In this document: positions 15,098-25,002 of the stretch, piece by piece
Position numbering within the stretch: position 1 is the stretch's first letter
How the letters are laid out: every line of letters begins with the position of its first letter
DNA from: Leclercia adecarboxylata
GTDB lineage: Bacteria; Pseudomonadota; Gammaproteobacteria; Enterobacterales; Enterobacteriaceae
Assembly: GCA_002360945.1 (NCBI GenBank)
Contig: DERO01000039.1
Span: 82,572-146,571, forward strand
Direction of reading: 5' to 3'
Length of the DNA: 64,000 nt
The notes under the pieces: generated by a model
The model's input: the letters and a program-made list of their open reading frames with translations, nothing else
Told to the model about the DNA's origin: nothing
Database searches by the model: none
Program-made: the position numbers and the translations under genes

Positions 15098-16288
15098 ATG
15101 AGTGTACGTTTAGTGTTAGCCAAAGGGCGCGAGAAATCCTTGTTGCGCCGCCATCCCTGGGTCTTCTCCGGCGCGGTTGCGCGTATGGAAGGCAAAGCCA
15201 ACCTCGGTGAAACCATCGATATCGTTGATCATCAGGGGAAATGGCTAGCGCGTGGCGCATACTCGCCGGCATCTCAGATCCGCGCCCGCGTCTGGACCTT
15301 CGATAAAGACGAAACCATCGATATCGCGTTCTTCGTGCGTCGTCTGCAGCAGGCGCAGCAGTGGCGCGACTGGCTGGCAAAGCGTGACGGACTGGACAGC
15401 TATCGCCTGATCGCCGGTGAATCCGACGGTCTGCCGGGCGTGACCATTGACCGTTTCGGTAACTTCCTTGTGCTGCAGCTGTTAAGCGCGGGGGCGGAAT
15501 ATCAGCGCGCGGCGTTAATCAGCGCCCTTCAGGCGCAGTATCCCGAGTGCGCCATTTACGATCGCAGCGACGTTGCGGTGCGTAAAAAAGAGGGGATGGA
15601 GCTGACCCAGGGCCTTGTCACCGGTGAACTGCCACCAGCCCTGCTGCCTATCGAAGAACACGGTATGAAACTACTGGTGGATATTCAGGGTGGCCATAAA
15701 ACCGGCTACTACCTCGATCAGCGCGACAGCCGCCTGGCGACCCGCCAGTACGTTGCCGATAAACGCGTCCTGAACTGCTTCTCCTACACCGGTGGCTTTG
15801 CCGTTTCAGCCTTGATGGGCGGCTGCCGCCAGGTGGTGAGCGTCGATACGTCGCAGGAAGCGCTGGACGTGGCGAAGCAGAACGTTGAGCTGAACAAGCT
15901 GGATCTGAGCAAAGCCGAATTTGTCCGCGACGATGTCTTCAAGCTGCTGCGTAAATACCGCGACCAGGGCGAGAAGTTTGACGTGATCGTGATGGATCCG
16001 CCGAAGTTCGTCGAAAATAAAAACCAGCTGATGGGTGCCTGCCGCGGCTATAAAGACATCAACATGCTGGCGATCCAACTGCTAAACCCGGGCGGCGTGC
16101 TGCTGACATTCTCCTGTTCCGGCCTGATGACCACCGAATTGTTCCAGAAAATTATCGCGGATGCCGCTGTAGATGCTGGTCGTGATGTACAATTTATAGA
16201 GCAGTTCCGTCAGGCGGCCGATCATCCGGTGATCGCTACCTATCCGGAAGGGCTGTATCTGAAAGGATTTGCCTGTCGCATCATGTAA
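15098..16288 (+). CDS. rlmI: 23S rRNA m5C1962 methyltransferase RlmI
   Basis: A 396-residue SAM-dependent enzyme, same length as E. coli RlmI, that methylates C1962 of 23S rRNA. The N-terminal PUA domain spans ~1-75 ([20 protein letters not shown]). A central EEHE-like segment precedes the Rossmann methyltransferase domain, which begins at [23 protein letters not shown] carries the motif IV region, and the catalytic cysteine lies in [10 protein letters not shown]. It is divergent from the PEBP-family gene. Confidence 0.96.
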   Translation: MSVRLVLAKGREKSLLRRHPWVFSGAVARMEGKANLGETIDIVDHQGKWLARGAYSPASQIRARVWTFDKDETIDIAFFVRRLQQAQQWRDWLAKRDGLDSYRLIAGESDGLPGVTIDRFGNFLVLQLLSAGAEYQRAALISALQAQYPECAIYDRSDVAVRKKEGMELTQGLVTGELPPALLPIEEHGMKLLVDIQGGHKTGYYLDQRDSRLATRQYVADKRVLNCFSYTGGFAVSALMGGCRQVVSVDTSQEALDVAKQNVELNKLDLSKAEFVRDDVFKLLRKYRDQGEKFDVIVMDPPKFVENKNQLMGACRGYKDINMLAIQLLNPGGVLLTFSCSGLMTTELFQKIIADAAVDAGRDVQFIEQFRQAADHPVIATYPEGLYLKGFACRIM

Positions 16289-16666
<378 letters not shown>

Positions 16667-16670
16667 AGAG

Positions 16671-16704
16671 AAACCCGGTAGCCCTCGGCTGACCGGGTTT
16701 TTTA
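16671..16704 (+). terminator. hspQ intrinsic terminator
   Basis: AAACCCGGT and ACCGGGTTT form a 9-bp stem around a 12-base loop, followed by TTTATT. It ends at the last base before the yccU stop codon and probably limits transcription from both sides. Confidence 0.8.
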
Positions 16705-17118
16705 TTACTTCGCTATGCCCAGGCGTGGGATCTCAATCGCCGGACAGCGGTCCATCACCACATTCATGCCCGCATCACGCGCCAGCACCGCTGCCTGTTC
16801 GTTAATCACCCCGAGCTGTAACCACAGGGTTTTTGCCCCAACCGCAATGGCTTCCTGCGCGACGCCCCAGGCGGCTTCCGAATTACGGAATACGTCCACC
16901 ATATCGATTTTTTCCGGTACCTCTGCCAGGGTACCGTACCCCTGCTTGCCTAACAGTGTTTTACCTGCCACTTTTGGCGATACCGGGATCACGTGATAGC
17001 CCTGATCGAGCAGATATTTCATTACCCGGTAACTTGGGCGATCGGGTTTGTCGCTTGCCCCCACCAGGGCAATAGTACGGGTGGTGGAAAGGATCTCAGC
17101 AATATCATTCTGTTTCAT
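16705..17118 (-). CDS. yccU: CoA-binding-domain protein YccU
   Basis: A 137-residue protein consisting of a single Rossmann-type CoA-binding domain ([20 protein letters not shown] near residues 16-35). It matches E. coli YccU in length and position. The family resembles the CoA-binding part of succinyl-CoA synthetase but has no assigned reaction. ATG 17118 ([10 protein letters not shown]) was chosen by comparison with E. coli and because GGAGG lies just upstream of it; the longer reading from 17190 adds 24 unconserved residues. Confidence 0.92.
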   Translation of the reverse strand: MKQNDIAEILSTTRTIALVGASDKPDRPSYRVMKYLLDQGYHVIPVSPKVAGKTLLGKQGYGTLAEVPEKIDMVDVFRNSEAAWGVAQEAIAVGAKTLWLQLGVINEQAAVLARDAGMNVVMDRCPAIEIPRLGIAK

Positions 17119-17289
17119 GAACTTCCTCCTGGCATGTTCAACATCAATATCAAGGCAGTATGAGCAACCTGCCATCCCATACGTCTGCATGAGGGCAAAT
17201 GGCCAGATAATGTCTATATGTTAGTAAATATGATTGAAGAAAAAATTTGATACATTATTCGAGATGCGCGTCTTTTAAGAGGGCTTTTT

Positions 17290-17952
17290 ATGAAAACCGG
17301 CATTGCCTGGAGTCTGTTTGCGCTGCTCATGCCGGTTTGCGTTTTTGCCACAACGCTGCGGCTCTCTACGGACATCGACCTGCTGGTGCTGGACGGAAAA
17401 AAAGTCTCCAGTTCCCTGCTGCGCGGCGCAGACAGCATCGAGCTGGACAACGGTCCGCATCAGATTGTGTTCCGGGTAGAGAAAACCATTCGCATAGGCA
17501 ACCATGAAGAACGGGTCTATATCTCTCCTCCCCTGGTGGCCAGCTTTAACACCCAGCGCATCAGTCAGGTTAATTTTAGCCTTCCCCGGCTGGAAACAGA
17601 AAAAGAGTCGCAACTTTTTGATCGTTCACCGCATATTGAACTGCTGGATGGCGATGCGACGCCAATTCCGGTGAAGCTGGATATTCTGGCGATCACCGAT
17701 ACGCCGACCGGCGTGAATTACGAATACGATACCGAGCGGTATAACAAAGCCGGCCAGAGCGCCTCGATACCGCAGTTCTCCACCACCATGGCCGATGACA
17801 GCACCCTGTTATCCGGCGTGTCCGAGCTGGATATGCCGCCGCCGCAGTCCCAGAATCTGACGGAGCAGCGTCTCAAGTACTGGTTTGCCCAGGCCGATCC
17901 CGAGACCCGCAGCCGTTTTCTGCAGTGGGCGAAGCAACAACCCTCGTCCTGA
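17290..17952 (+). CDS. yccT: Periplasmic curli-inhibitor-like protein YccT (CsgI), DUF2057
   Basis: A 220-residue secreted protein with a short signal peptide (cleavage near VFA/TTLR). The DUF2057 domain covers most of the mature chain ([20 protein letters not shown]). In E. coli this protein, renamed CsgI, inhibits extracellular polymerisation of the curli subunit CsgA. Location between yccU and mgsA is conserved. A TTTAAGAGGG ribosome site precedes the ATG. Confidence 0.93.
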   Translation: MKTGIAWSLFALLMPVCVFATTLRLSTDIDLLVLDGKKVSSSLLRGADSIELDNGPHQIVFRVEKTIRIGNHEERVYISPPLVASFNTQRISQVNFSLPRLETEKESQLFDRSPHIELLDGDATPIPVKLDILAITDTPTGVNYEYDTERYNKAGQSASIPQFSTTMADDSTLLSGVSELDMPPPQSQNLTEQRLKYWFAQADPETRSRFLQWAKQQPSS

Positions 17953-18031
17953 GCCGCATTTTTTACCCCTTTCCCTTGCAGCGTCAGGTGCTTCCAGTAA
18001 TCTGTAACCAGTTAACTAACGGATAGAGATT

Positions 18032-18490
18032 ATGGAACTCACAACCCGCACACTGCCGGACCGCAAACATATCGCGCTGGTGGCGCACGATCACTGCAAA
18101 CAGATGCTGCTCAACTGGGTTCAGCGTCACAAATCCCTGCTGGAAAAACATCAGCTGTCAGCCACCGGGACCACCGGTAATCTGATCCATCGCGAAACCG
18201 GGCTGCAGGTCAATGCCTTGCTGAGCGGCCCGATGGGCGGCGACCAGCAGGTGGGCGCGCTGATTTCAGAAGGGAAGATTGATGTGCTGATCTTCTTCTG
18301 GGATCCCCTGAATGCCGTCCCGCACGATCCGGACGTCAAAGCGCTGCTGCGCCTGGCGACGGTGTGGAACATTCCGGTCGCCACCAACCTGTCGACGGCG
18401 GACTTTATCATTGCCTCTCCGCAGTTCAACGACCAGGTGGAGATTTTAATCCCGGATTATCAGCGCTATCTGGCTGAACGCCTGAAATAA
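18032..18490 (+). CDS. mgsA: Methylglyoxal synthase
   Basis: A 152-residue cytoplasmic enzyme that converts dihydroxyacetone phosphate to methylglyoxal and phosphate, a glycolytic bypass used when phosphate is scarce or sugar phosphate accumulates. Catalytic D71 (GPMGGD) and H98 (AVPHDPD) are in place, as is the phosphate-binding GTTGN at 46-50. Length equals E. coli MgsA. The downstream spacer holds a REP element instead of a simple terminator. Confidence 0.97.
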   Translation: MELTTRTLPDRKHIALVAHDHCKQMLLNWVQRHKSLLEKHQLSATGTTGNLIHRETGLQVNALLSGPMGGDQQVGALISEGKIDVLIFFWDPLNAVPHDPDVKALLRLATVWNIPVATNLSTADFIIASPQFNDQVEILIPDYQRYLAERLK

Positions 18491-18501
18491 GTGCCCGCCG
18501 T

Positions 18502-18533
18502 GCCGGGTGGCGGCTTCGCCTTACCCGGCCTAC
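18502..18533. repeat. REP-type palindrome overlapping the helD stop
   Basis: GCCGGGTGGCGGC, TTCG, GCCTTACCCGGCCTAC is a REP unit nearly identical to the one at 44644-44675. On the - strand its first bases are GTAGGCC; that TAG is the helD stop codon. Confidence 0.85.
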
Positions 18534-20584
18534 GGTTTGCGCGCCACCGGCACATCGATGTCTTTCAAAATGTCCACAAAACGCGAAGGCTGCTCTTTAT
18601 TAAACAGCAGCCAGACGCGGTGGCGGGCGCGAGTTATTGCCACGTACAACAACCGCCGCTCCTCGGCATCGGGAAAATCTTCCACCTCCGGCAGCAGGGC
18701 CTGCTCCATCACCGATTCACGCGCAGGTGCCGGGAATCCATCGCTCCCTTCCTGCAACCCCACCACAATCACGTAATCGGCCTGCTGCCCTTTGCTGGCG
18801 TGAATGGTCATAAAATCGAGTTGCAGTTTCGGCCAGCGGGTCGCGGCTTTCTCCAGGCTGGCGGGCTTGAGGTGGTGATAGCGCGCCAGCACCAGAATGC
18901 GCTCCTCCGGCCGGGCGTAACCGCTCAGTTTGTCCAGCAGGGCATCGAGTTGATCCTCAGCCAGCAGCGTGACCGCTTTTTTATCGCCTGCCGACAGGCT
19001 GTTCAGCGGTTTTGCCAGCTGATGTGGGTTCTGCTGGATAAACCGGTTGGCGATCTCACCGATCCGGTTATTGAAGCGGTAGGTGGTGTCGAGATCGCAG
19101 CGATCGCCCTCGCCAAAGTAGTGGTGGAACGCCGTGGTCAGTGACAGTTGCGCGCCGCTAAAGCGGTAGATCGCCTGCCAGTCATCCCCCACGGCAAAGA
19201 GGGTGGTGTGCTTATTCTGCGCCCGCAGCGCCGCCAGCAGCGCCGCACGCTGGGGTGAGATATCCTGAAATTCATCCACCAGAATGTGCTTCCACGGGCT
19301 GATAAAGCGGCCTTTTTCGAGAATCACGATCGCCTGATGGATCAACCCGGAAAAATCGACGGCATTTTCTTCCTTGAGGGCGGTTTTCCACGCTTTTAAC
19401 AGCGGAGCCATCAGCTTCACCCGCTTAGAAAACAGGGCCCGGACCTCCTCGGGCGCACCGGCAATCATCTCGGCCTGCGCGCCGCCGTGCATCCGCATCA
19501 GACTCACCCAGCGATCGAGCCGCGGAGCCAGCCGACGCGCCAGCTTCTCGTTTTGCCAGAAACTACCTTCCGGCACGCTCCAGTCAAGCTCCTCTTCCAG
19601 CCACTGACGCCAGCCCTTGGCCTGCGCTTTTTTCTCGCTGCACTGCTGTTTCCATGCCTCGATAAAAATCTGTTGCCGCGCCACGGTGTCATTCTCAAGC
19701 TTACTGACGACCGGCACCTTTTTGCTTCCCTGCTGGATGATGTGCAGGGCCAGGGAGTGGAAGGTTCTGGCGGTAATGTCGCGGGTTTGTAGCCGGGCCT
19801 CGATCCGCTCATCCATCTCCTGAGCGGCCTTGCGGCCAAACGCCAGAAGCAAGATTTGCTCGGGTACGGCTTCATTGCGGGTCAGCAGCCAGCCTGCCCG
19901 CGCCACCAGCACCGAGGTTTTACCGCTGCCGGCTCCTGCCAGCACCAGTAGCGAGTGCTCGCCGTTTACCACCGCCCGGGCCTGGGCCGGATTCAGAGGG
20001 GATGACTCGATACCGGCAAAAAAGTCGGCATACTGGCTGAGCATGGCGGTGGTCCACGCCTGGTTATGCGCCAGCCGGCTCTGGTCAATATCCTCCAGCC
20101 AGGCCCGGCACTGACGCCAGGCGTCCCGACAGTTATCAAACTCCTCCAGACGTGAAACAGAAAGCGGGAGCGCCTGAATCGCCTGGTTAATCTTGTGCTG
20201 CAGGCCCAGCGTTTTATCCCGCGTCAGCCAGCTGTTTTGCGCGTTGCTGGTGGCGATGTCATTCAGCGCGTTTTGCAGTACCTGCGCCGCCACCTCACTC
20301 ATTTCAGCACTCCATTGCTGCCAGAGCGCGTTCAGATGGTGGTGAAAACGCTGGGTTTCCGCCCACTCCGTTCCGTGCAGCCGCACCACTTTCTCTTCCG
20401 GCAGGACAAACTCCAGCTCGCCCCAGACCAGGCCGCGCTTGCAGTGGATCGCCAGCAGTTGATTGAAGGGAATGAGATATTCGTGGCGTTCACCGGAGAC
20501 TTTCACCCCGGCGTTGAGCAGAACGACTTTGTCGTACGGATGTTGTGCCAGGCGTTTGCCTAACGAAGTTGCTTTCAGTTCCAT
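18530..20584 (-). CDS. helD: DNA helicase IV
   Basis: A 684-residue superfamily-1 3'-5' helicase of the UvrD/Rep type, identical in length to E. coli HelD. Visible motifs include Walker A AGAGSGKTS near residue 216, the Q-motif PLNPAQARAV just before it, motif II VDEFQD, motif III FAVGDDWQAIYRF, motif V TIHASKGQQAD and motif VI VAITRARH. The N-terminal ~190 residues are the HelD-specific region. It takes part in RecF-type recombination. The TAG stop lies inside a REP element. Confidence 0.97.
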   Translation of the reverse strand: MELKATSLGKRLAQHPYDKVVLLNAGVKVSGERHEYLIPFNQLLAIHCKRGLVWGELEFVLPEEKVVRLHGTEWAETQRFHHHLNALWQQWSAEMSEVAAQVLQNALNDIATSNAQNSWLTRDKTLGLQHKINQAIQALPLSVSRLEEFDNCRDAWRQCRAWLEDIDQSRLAHNQAWTTAMLSQYADFFAGIESSPLNPAQARAVVNGEHSLLVLAGAGSGKTSVLVARAGWLLTRNEAVPEQILLLAFGRKAAQEMDERIEARLQTRDITARTFHSLALHIIQQGSKKVPVVSKLENDTVARQQIFIEAWKQQCSEKKAQAKGWRQWLEEELDWSVPEGSFWQNEKLARRLAPRLDRWVSLMRMHGGAQAEMIAGAPEEVRALFSKRVKLMAPLLKAWKTALKEENAVDFSGLIHQAIVILEKGRFISPWKHILVDEFQDISPQRAALLAALRAQNKHTTLFAVGDDWQAIYRFSGAQLSLTTAFHHYFGEGDRCDLDTTYRFNNRIGEIANRFIQQNPHQLAKPLNSLSAGDKKAVTLLAEDQLDALLDKLSGYARPEERILVLARYHHLKPASLEKAATRWPKLQLDFMTIHASKGQQADYVIVVGLQEGSDGFPAPARESVMEQALLPEVEDFPDAEERRLLYVAITRARHRVWLLFNKEQPSRFVDILKDIDVPVARKP

Positions 20585-20707
20585 GTCCAGCCCGATCCAC
20601 GACGTGAGTAATTGCCTGATAGTTTAACTGCCAGTTTTCAGGTGCTCCAGCGCAAAAAAACGTTACAATCAGCAGGGCTTCAACATTACGGAAAGAATTG
20701 AGGTTTT

Positions 20708-21154
20708 ATGCGTACCGTTCTGAATATTTTGAATTTTGTCCTCGGTGGTTTTGCCACCACGCTCTCCTGGCTGCTGGCGACGCTGATCAGCATAGTGCTG
20801 ATCTTCACCCTGCCGCTGACCCGTTCCTGCTGGGAAATCACCAAACTGTCGCTGGTTCCCTACGGTAATGAAGCGGTCCACGTGGATGAGCTGGAACCTG
20901 GCAGCAAAAACGCGCTGATGAATACCGGCGGCACGCTGCTCAACATCCTGTGGCTGATCTTCTTCGGCTGGTGGCTGTGTCTGATGCACATTGCGGCGGG
21001 GATCGCTCAGTGCATTACGCTTATCGGGATCCCGGTCGGCATCGCCAATTTCAAAATTGCCGCTATTGCCCTGTGGCCTGTCGGACGCCGGGTCGTTCCG
21101 GTGGAAGTGGCCCGCGCTGCGCGGGAAGCTAACGCCCGTCGTCGTTTTCCGTAA
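20708..21154 (+). CDS. yccF: Inner-membrane protein YccF
   Basis: A 148-residue inner-membrane protein (DUF307), same length as in E. coli, with two YccF repeats of paired hydrophobic helices (~8-45 and ~75-125). Function is not established. It is 17 bases upstream of yccS, the same arrangement as in E. coli, so the two are probably co-transcribed. Confidence 0.93.
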   Translation: MRTVLNILNFVLGGFATTLSWLLATLISIVLIFTLPLTRSCWEITKLSLVPYGNEAVHVDELEPGSKNALMNTGGTLLNILWLIFFGWWLCLMHIAAGIAQCITLIGIPVGIANFKIAAIALWPVGRRVVPVEVARAAREANARRRFP

Positions 21155-21171
21155 CCAGGACCCGAGCGCTC

Positions 21172-23307
21172 ATGCTAAGCCCGCTGCTTCGTCGCTACAC
21201 TCTCAACAGCGCCTGGCTGTATAACGTCAGGATCTTTATTGCCCTGTGCGGCAGCACCGCCCTGCCCTGGTGGCTGGGCGATGTGAAGCTGACCATTCCC
21301 CTGACGCTGGGCGTCGTGGCCGGTGCGCTGGCCGATCTGGATGACCGTCTCGCCGGTCGACTGCGCAATCTGGTCATCACGCTGATCTGCTTTTTTATCG
21401 CTTCGGCGTCGGTGGAGTTGCTTTTTCCCTGGCCGTGGCTTTTCGCCATCGGCCTGATGCTCTCCACCAGCGTCTTTATCCTGCTCGGCGGGCTGGGCCA
21501 GCGCTACGCCACTATTGCCTTTGGCGCGCTGCTGATTGCTATCTATACCATGCTGGGGGTGTCGCTTTACGACCAGTGGTATCAGCAGCCGGTTCTGCTG
21601 TTGCTGGGGGCGGTCTGGTATAATCTGCTTACTCTGTCCGGGCATCTGATTTTCCCCATTCGCCCGCTACAGGACAATCTGGCCCGCAGCTATGAGCAGC
21701 TGGCGCACTATCTGGAGCTCAAGTCCCGGCTCTTTGACCCGGACATTGAAGGTGATGGCCAGGCACCGCTGTACGATTTGGCCCTGGCGAACGGTCAACT
21801 GGTGACCACGCTGAACCAGACTAAAGCCTCGCTGCTTACCCGGTTACGCGGCGATCGCGGTCAGCGCGGCACCCGCCGCACCCTGCACTACTACTTTGTG
21901 GCGCAGGATATTCACGAGCGCGCCAGCTCCTCACATATTCAGTACGCCGATCTGCGTGAGAAATTTCGCTACAGCGACGTGATGTTTCGCTTCCAGCGCC
22001 TGCTCTCCATGCAGTCCCTGGCCTGCCAGCAGCTGTCGCGATCTATCCTGCTGCGCACGCCCTATCAGCACGATCCGCGGTTTGAGCGGGCCTTTACGCA
22101 CCTGGATGCGGCGCTCGATCGCGTCCAGGCCAGCGGGACCTCAGCAGAACAGATGAAAGCGCTGGGTTTTCTGCTGAACAACCTGCGCGCCATTGACGCC
22201 CAACTCGCCACTATCGAATCCGAGCAGGCGCTGGCTATGCCCCGTAATGATGTGGAAAACCAGCTTGCCGACGATAGCCTGCACGGTTTCAGCGATATGT
22301 GGCTGCGCTTAAGCCGCAACTTTTCGCCGGAATCAGCGCTGTTCCGCCATGCGGTGAGGATGTCGCTAGTACTTTGTATTGGCTATGCCTTTATACAGAT
22401 AACCGGGCTTAATCACGGCTACTGGATTTTGCTGACCAGCCTGTTTGTCTGTCAGCCGAACTACAATGCCACCCGCCACCGGCTGGCGCTGCGTATTATC
22501 GGTACGCTGGTCGGGGTCGCCATCGGGCTGCCCATCCTCTACTTCGTTCCCTCGCTGGAAGGCCAGCTGATCCTGATTGTGATCACCGGGGTGCTCTTTT
22601 TTGCGTTCCGCAACGTGCAGTACGCCCACGCCACCATGTTCATTACCCTGCTGGTGCTGCTCTGTTTCAACCTGCTCGGCGAGGGCTTTGAAGTGGCGCT
22701 GCCGCGCGTCATTGACACCCTGATTGGCTGTGCCATCGCCTGGGCCGCGGTGAGCTTTATCTGGCCGGACTGGCGCTTCCGTAATCTGCCGCGCGTGCTG
22801 GATCAGGCGATGAATGCCAACTGCCGGTATCTGGATGCCATCCTGGAGCAGTATCATCAGGGTCGTGATAATCGCCTGGCGTATCGCATTGCCCGGCGCG
22901 ATGCCTACAACCGCGACGCGGAACTGGCGTCGGTGGTCTCGAACATGTCTACAGAACCGCGGGCGACGGCGGAAACGCGTGAGGTCGCGTTCCGTCTGTT
23001 GTGCCTCAACCATACTTTTACCAGCTATATCTCGGCGCTGGGCGCGCATCGCGAGAGGCTGACCAGCCCAACCATTCTGGCGTTGCTTGATGATGCCGTC
23101 TGCTATGTGGATGATGCGCTTCATCAACGCCCGGCGGACGAGCCCCGGGTTCAGAAGGCCCTGACCGAACTGGCGCAACGCATTTCGCATATTGAACCGG
23201 GTGCTGAGAGCAAAGCGCCGCTGGTGCTGCAGCAAATCGGTCTGCTTATTGCGTTGCTACCAGAAATTTGTCGTTTACAGCAGCACGTTAATCAACTTCC
23301 GGAATGA
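21172..23307 (+). CDS. yccS: Inner-membrane protein YccS (FUSC/YccS family)
   Basis: A 711-residue membrane protein of the fusaric-acid-resistance-like YccS/YhfK family. Two blocks of membrane helices (~15-160 and ~395-525) alternate with large cytoplasmic domains (~165-390 and ~540-711). The segment LSRNFSPESALFRHAVRMSL precedes the second block and is typical. The function is unknown; the family is proposed to export aromatic acids or other small molecules. Its last 16 bases overlap the 3' end of sxy on the opposite strand. Confidence 0.93.
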   Translation: MLSPLLRRYTLNSAWLYNVRIFIALCGSTALPWWLGDVKLTIPLTLGVVAGALADLDDRLAGRLRNLVITLICFFIASASVELLFPWPWLFAIGLMLSTSVFILLGGLGQRYATIAFGALLIAIYTMLGVSLYDQWYQQPVLLLLGAVWYNLLTLSGHLIFPIRPLQDNLARSYEQLAHYLELKSRLFDPDIEGDGQAPLYDLALANGQLVTTLNQTKASLLTRLRGDRGQRGTRRTLHYYFVAQDIHERASSSHIQYADLREKFRYSDVMFRFQRLLSMQSLACQQLSRSILLRTPYQHDPRFERAFTHLDAALDRVQASGTSAEQMKALGFLLNNLRAIDAQLATIESEQALAMPRNDVENQLADDSLHGFSDMWLRLSRNFSPESALFRHAVRMSLVLCIGYAFIQITGLNHGYWILLTSLFVCQPNYNATRHRLALRIIGTLVGVAIGLPILYFVPSLEGQLILIVITGVLFFAFRNVQYAHATMFITLLVLLCFNLLGEGFEVALPRVIDTLIGCAIAWAAVSFIWPDWRFRNLPRVLDQAMNANCRYLDAILEQYHQGRDNRLAYRIARRDAYNRDAELASVVSNMSTEPRATAETREVAFRLLCLNHTFTSYISALGAHRERLTSPTILALLDDAVCYVDDALHQRPADEPRVQKALTELAQRISHIEPGAESKAPLVLQQIGLLIALLPEICRLQQHVNQLPE

Positions 23308-23918
23308 GCGCTGTTATCCACCGGCAGCCTTTTGTACCACTCCACCAGCTCCCGGCGTCTGTTCTCCGGGAGCGCCGCTTCATGCAGCCCGACGATCGCT
23401 CCTTCCAGTGCAAACAGCACTTTGTAGCTCAGATGCTTGTTAAGCGCTCTGATCTTCAGCCAGCACTTCTCGGCACCGAGGGTGCGTAACGCCTCTTCGT
23501 TGGTAATGCCCGCCTCGTTCAGCAGGATCTCAAGCTGAAAGGTGAGATTGGGTAAATCTTTCAGTCTGTCACGTTTGTACCGCTCGCGGCGCTCCCGCCG
23601 CGCGGCTTCGAGAGCAAAGGAGGAGAGCTGCAGGAGCTTATTCCTGTCCTGCCAGAGCGCCTCATCAACGCGGTAATAGTTCAGCAAGACCGCGCGTCCC
23701 CGCTTCATCAGCGTTAAGTAAGAGGAGGCATTTTTGACGCAGTACTGGGCGCTCTCTTCGCAGGCGCGCAGGTATAACTCCCCGTCTGAGACCATCGCAA
23801 AGACCGCATCATCCACCGCCAGGGTGTATCCGCCAAACAGCGCGCGATGCTCAATTTCACCAAGGGGTGAAAGACATTTCGTTGATTGATAGATCCGTTC
23901 ATATGATAACTTTTTCAT
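23292..23918 (-). CDS. sxy: Competence regulator Sxy (TfoX)
   Basis: A 208-residue protein with TfoX N-terminal (~7-105, starting LSYERIYQSTKCLSPLGEIE) and C-terminal (~110-195) domains, matching E. coli Sxy. With CRP it activates promoters carrying CRP-S sites, which control competence and DNA-uptake genes. In E. coli its own expression depends on CRP and Sxy. The upstream region contains a perfect 14-bp palindrome at 23963-23976. It ends inside the 3' end of yccS. Confidence 0.95.
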   Translation of the reverse strand: MKKLSYERIYQSTKCLSPLGEIEHRALFGGYTLAVDDAVFAMVSDGELYLRACEESAQYCVKNASSYLTLMKRGRAVLLNYYRVDEALWQDRNKLLQLSSFALEAARRERRERYKRDRLKDLPNLTFQLEILLNEAGITNEEALRTLGAEKCWLKIRALNKHLSYKVLFALEGAIVGLHEAALPENRRRELVEWYKRLPVDNSAHSGS

Positions 23919-24095
23919 GATATTTCCCTTTTAAATCATGCAGTAATGTTGAAGTCATTTGTTAACGGATCCGTTAGCCAAAAAATAGGTAACTTATGAT
24001 CGAACGGCAAGATGATTTTTCAATCCGCCTGAATAACAAACCAAATTTGCGAGGCGCTTTCCGAAAATGAGGTTGATCTTTAGACGCACAGGGGT

Positions 24096-24115
24096 TACTG
24101 TATATCCATACAGTA
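24096..24115 (+). promoter_or_regulatory. LexA-binding SOS box of sulA
   Basis: TACTGTATATCCATACAGTA is a near-perfect match to the SOS box TACTGTATATATATACAGTA, with both CTGT/ACAG arms intact. It ends 20 bases before the sulA start codon. Confidence 0.96.
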
Positions 24116-24135
24116 ACTACAGGGCTGGATTGATT

Positions 24136-24648
24136 ATGTACTCTTCAGGCTATGCAAACCGTTCAACAACTTTCTCTTCTTCCGCAGGCAAAAGTGCACG
24201 GAGTTCCGCTGCTGCGTACATGTCTACCGGGCTGATTAGTGAAGTGCTTTACCGTGAAGACCAGCCCATGATGACGCAGCTATTATTACTGCCACTGTTA
24301 CAGCAGCTTGGTCAGCAGGATCGCTGGCAGTTGTGGCTGACGCCGCAGCAGAAATTGAGCCGGGAATGGGTACAATCTGCAGGTTTACCGCTGACTAAAG
24401 TGATGCAGGTGAGCCAGATGGATCCCTGCCATACTGTAGAATCGATGGTGAGGGCGCTGCGTACCGGGAATTACAGCGTGGTGATCGGCTGGTTTACGGA
24501 AGAATTAACCGAAACGGAACAACATCGCCTGGCCGAAGCGGCCGAAGAAGGTAACGCACTGGGCTTTATTATGCGTCCCGTTCGAATGAATGCTCTGGGC
24601 AACGGACACCTTTCTGGGCTAAAAATTCACTCGAATTTGTATCATTAA
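24136..24648 (+). CDS. sulA: SOS cell-division inhibitor SulA
   Basis: A 170-residue inhibitor that binds FtsZ monomers and blocks septation after DNA damage; Lon removes it afterwards. The conserved core [20 protein letters not shown] and the C-terminal [11 protein letters not shown], the Lon recognition end, are present. The N-terminal ~30 residues are serine-rich and differ from E. coli. The ATG at 24136 sits just downstream of the LexA box and matches the E. coli start; the earlier ATG at 24067 would run through the operator. Confidence 0.96.
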   Translation: MYSSGYANRSTTFSSSAGKSARSSAAAYMSTGLISEVLYREDQPMMTQLLLLPLLQQLGQQDRWQLWLTPQQKLSREWVQSAGLPLTKVMQVSQMDPCHTVESMVRALRTGNYSVVIGWFTEELTETEQHRLAEAAEEGNALGFIMRPVRMNALGNGHLSGLKIHSNLYH

Positions 24649-24713
24649 GTAAAAATAAGAGTTTTCCTGGAATTTTTTTTGCAGGTTCTGTACGCCGTTG
24701 GTTCCCTTTCTAA

Positions 24714-24744
24714 AAGCCGCGACAAGTCTTGTCTGCCGCGGCTT
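24714..24744 (+). terminator. Probable sulA terminator hairpin
   Basis: AAGCCGCG and CGCGGCTT flank a smaller inner pairing, about 70 bases after the sulA stop. The T-tract after it is weak (TCCTCC), so termination efficiency is uncertain. Confidence 0.5.
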
Positions 24745-24818
24745 CCTCCAGTTTAGCACGCCCAAATCTTCGCCATAAATGTTAAATATTGTGTATATAA
24801 AACTTTTTTTTTCATATG

Positions 24819-24834
24819 CCTGACGGAGTTCACA
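24819..24834 (+). promoter_or_regulatory. Candidate CRP site upstream of ompA
   Basis: CCTGA-N6-TCACA lies just upstream of the ompA -35. The right half is perfect and the left half partial. The same sequence occurs upstream of E. coli ompA, where CRP has been implicated. Confidence 0.45.
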
Positions 24835-24835
24835 C

Positions 24836-24863
24836 TTGTAAGTTTTCAGGTACGTTGTAGACT
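24836..24863 (+). promoter_or_regulatory. ompA promoter
   Basis: A -35 TTGTAA and a -10 TAGACT are separated by 16 bp. This places transcription start near 24870, which gives a leader of about 133 nt as known for E. coli ompA. Confidence 0.7.
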
Positions 24864-24869
24864 TTACAT

Positions 24870-25002
24870 CGCCAGGGGTGCTCGGCCTAAACCGAAGATA
24901 TCGGTAGCTTTACTCTTTGTCCCCGCCCCCCGGTGAAGGATTTAACCGTGACTCTCATTGAGATTCTCATGGCGATTTTTGGATGATAACGAGGCGCAAA
25001 AA
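24870..25002 (+). promoter_or_regulatory. ompA 5' untranslated stabilising leader
   Basis: The ~133-nt leader is strongly conserved with E. coli. A 5' hairpin region begins GCTCGGCCTAAACCGA, a single-stranded AT-rich linker follows, and a second hairpin region precedes the translation start (GATAACGAGGCGCAAAAA). In E. coli this leader gives the long ompA mRNA half-life, and the ribosome-site region is the target of the sRNA MicA. No micA gene lies in this window. Confidence 0.75.
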
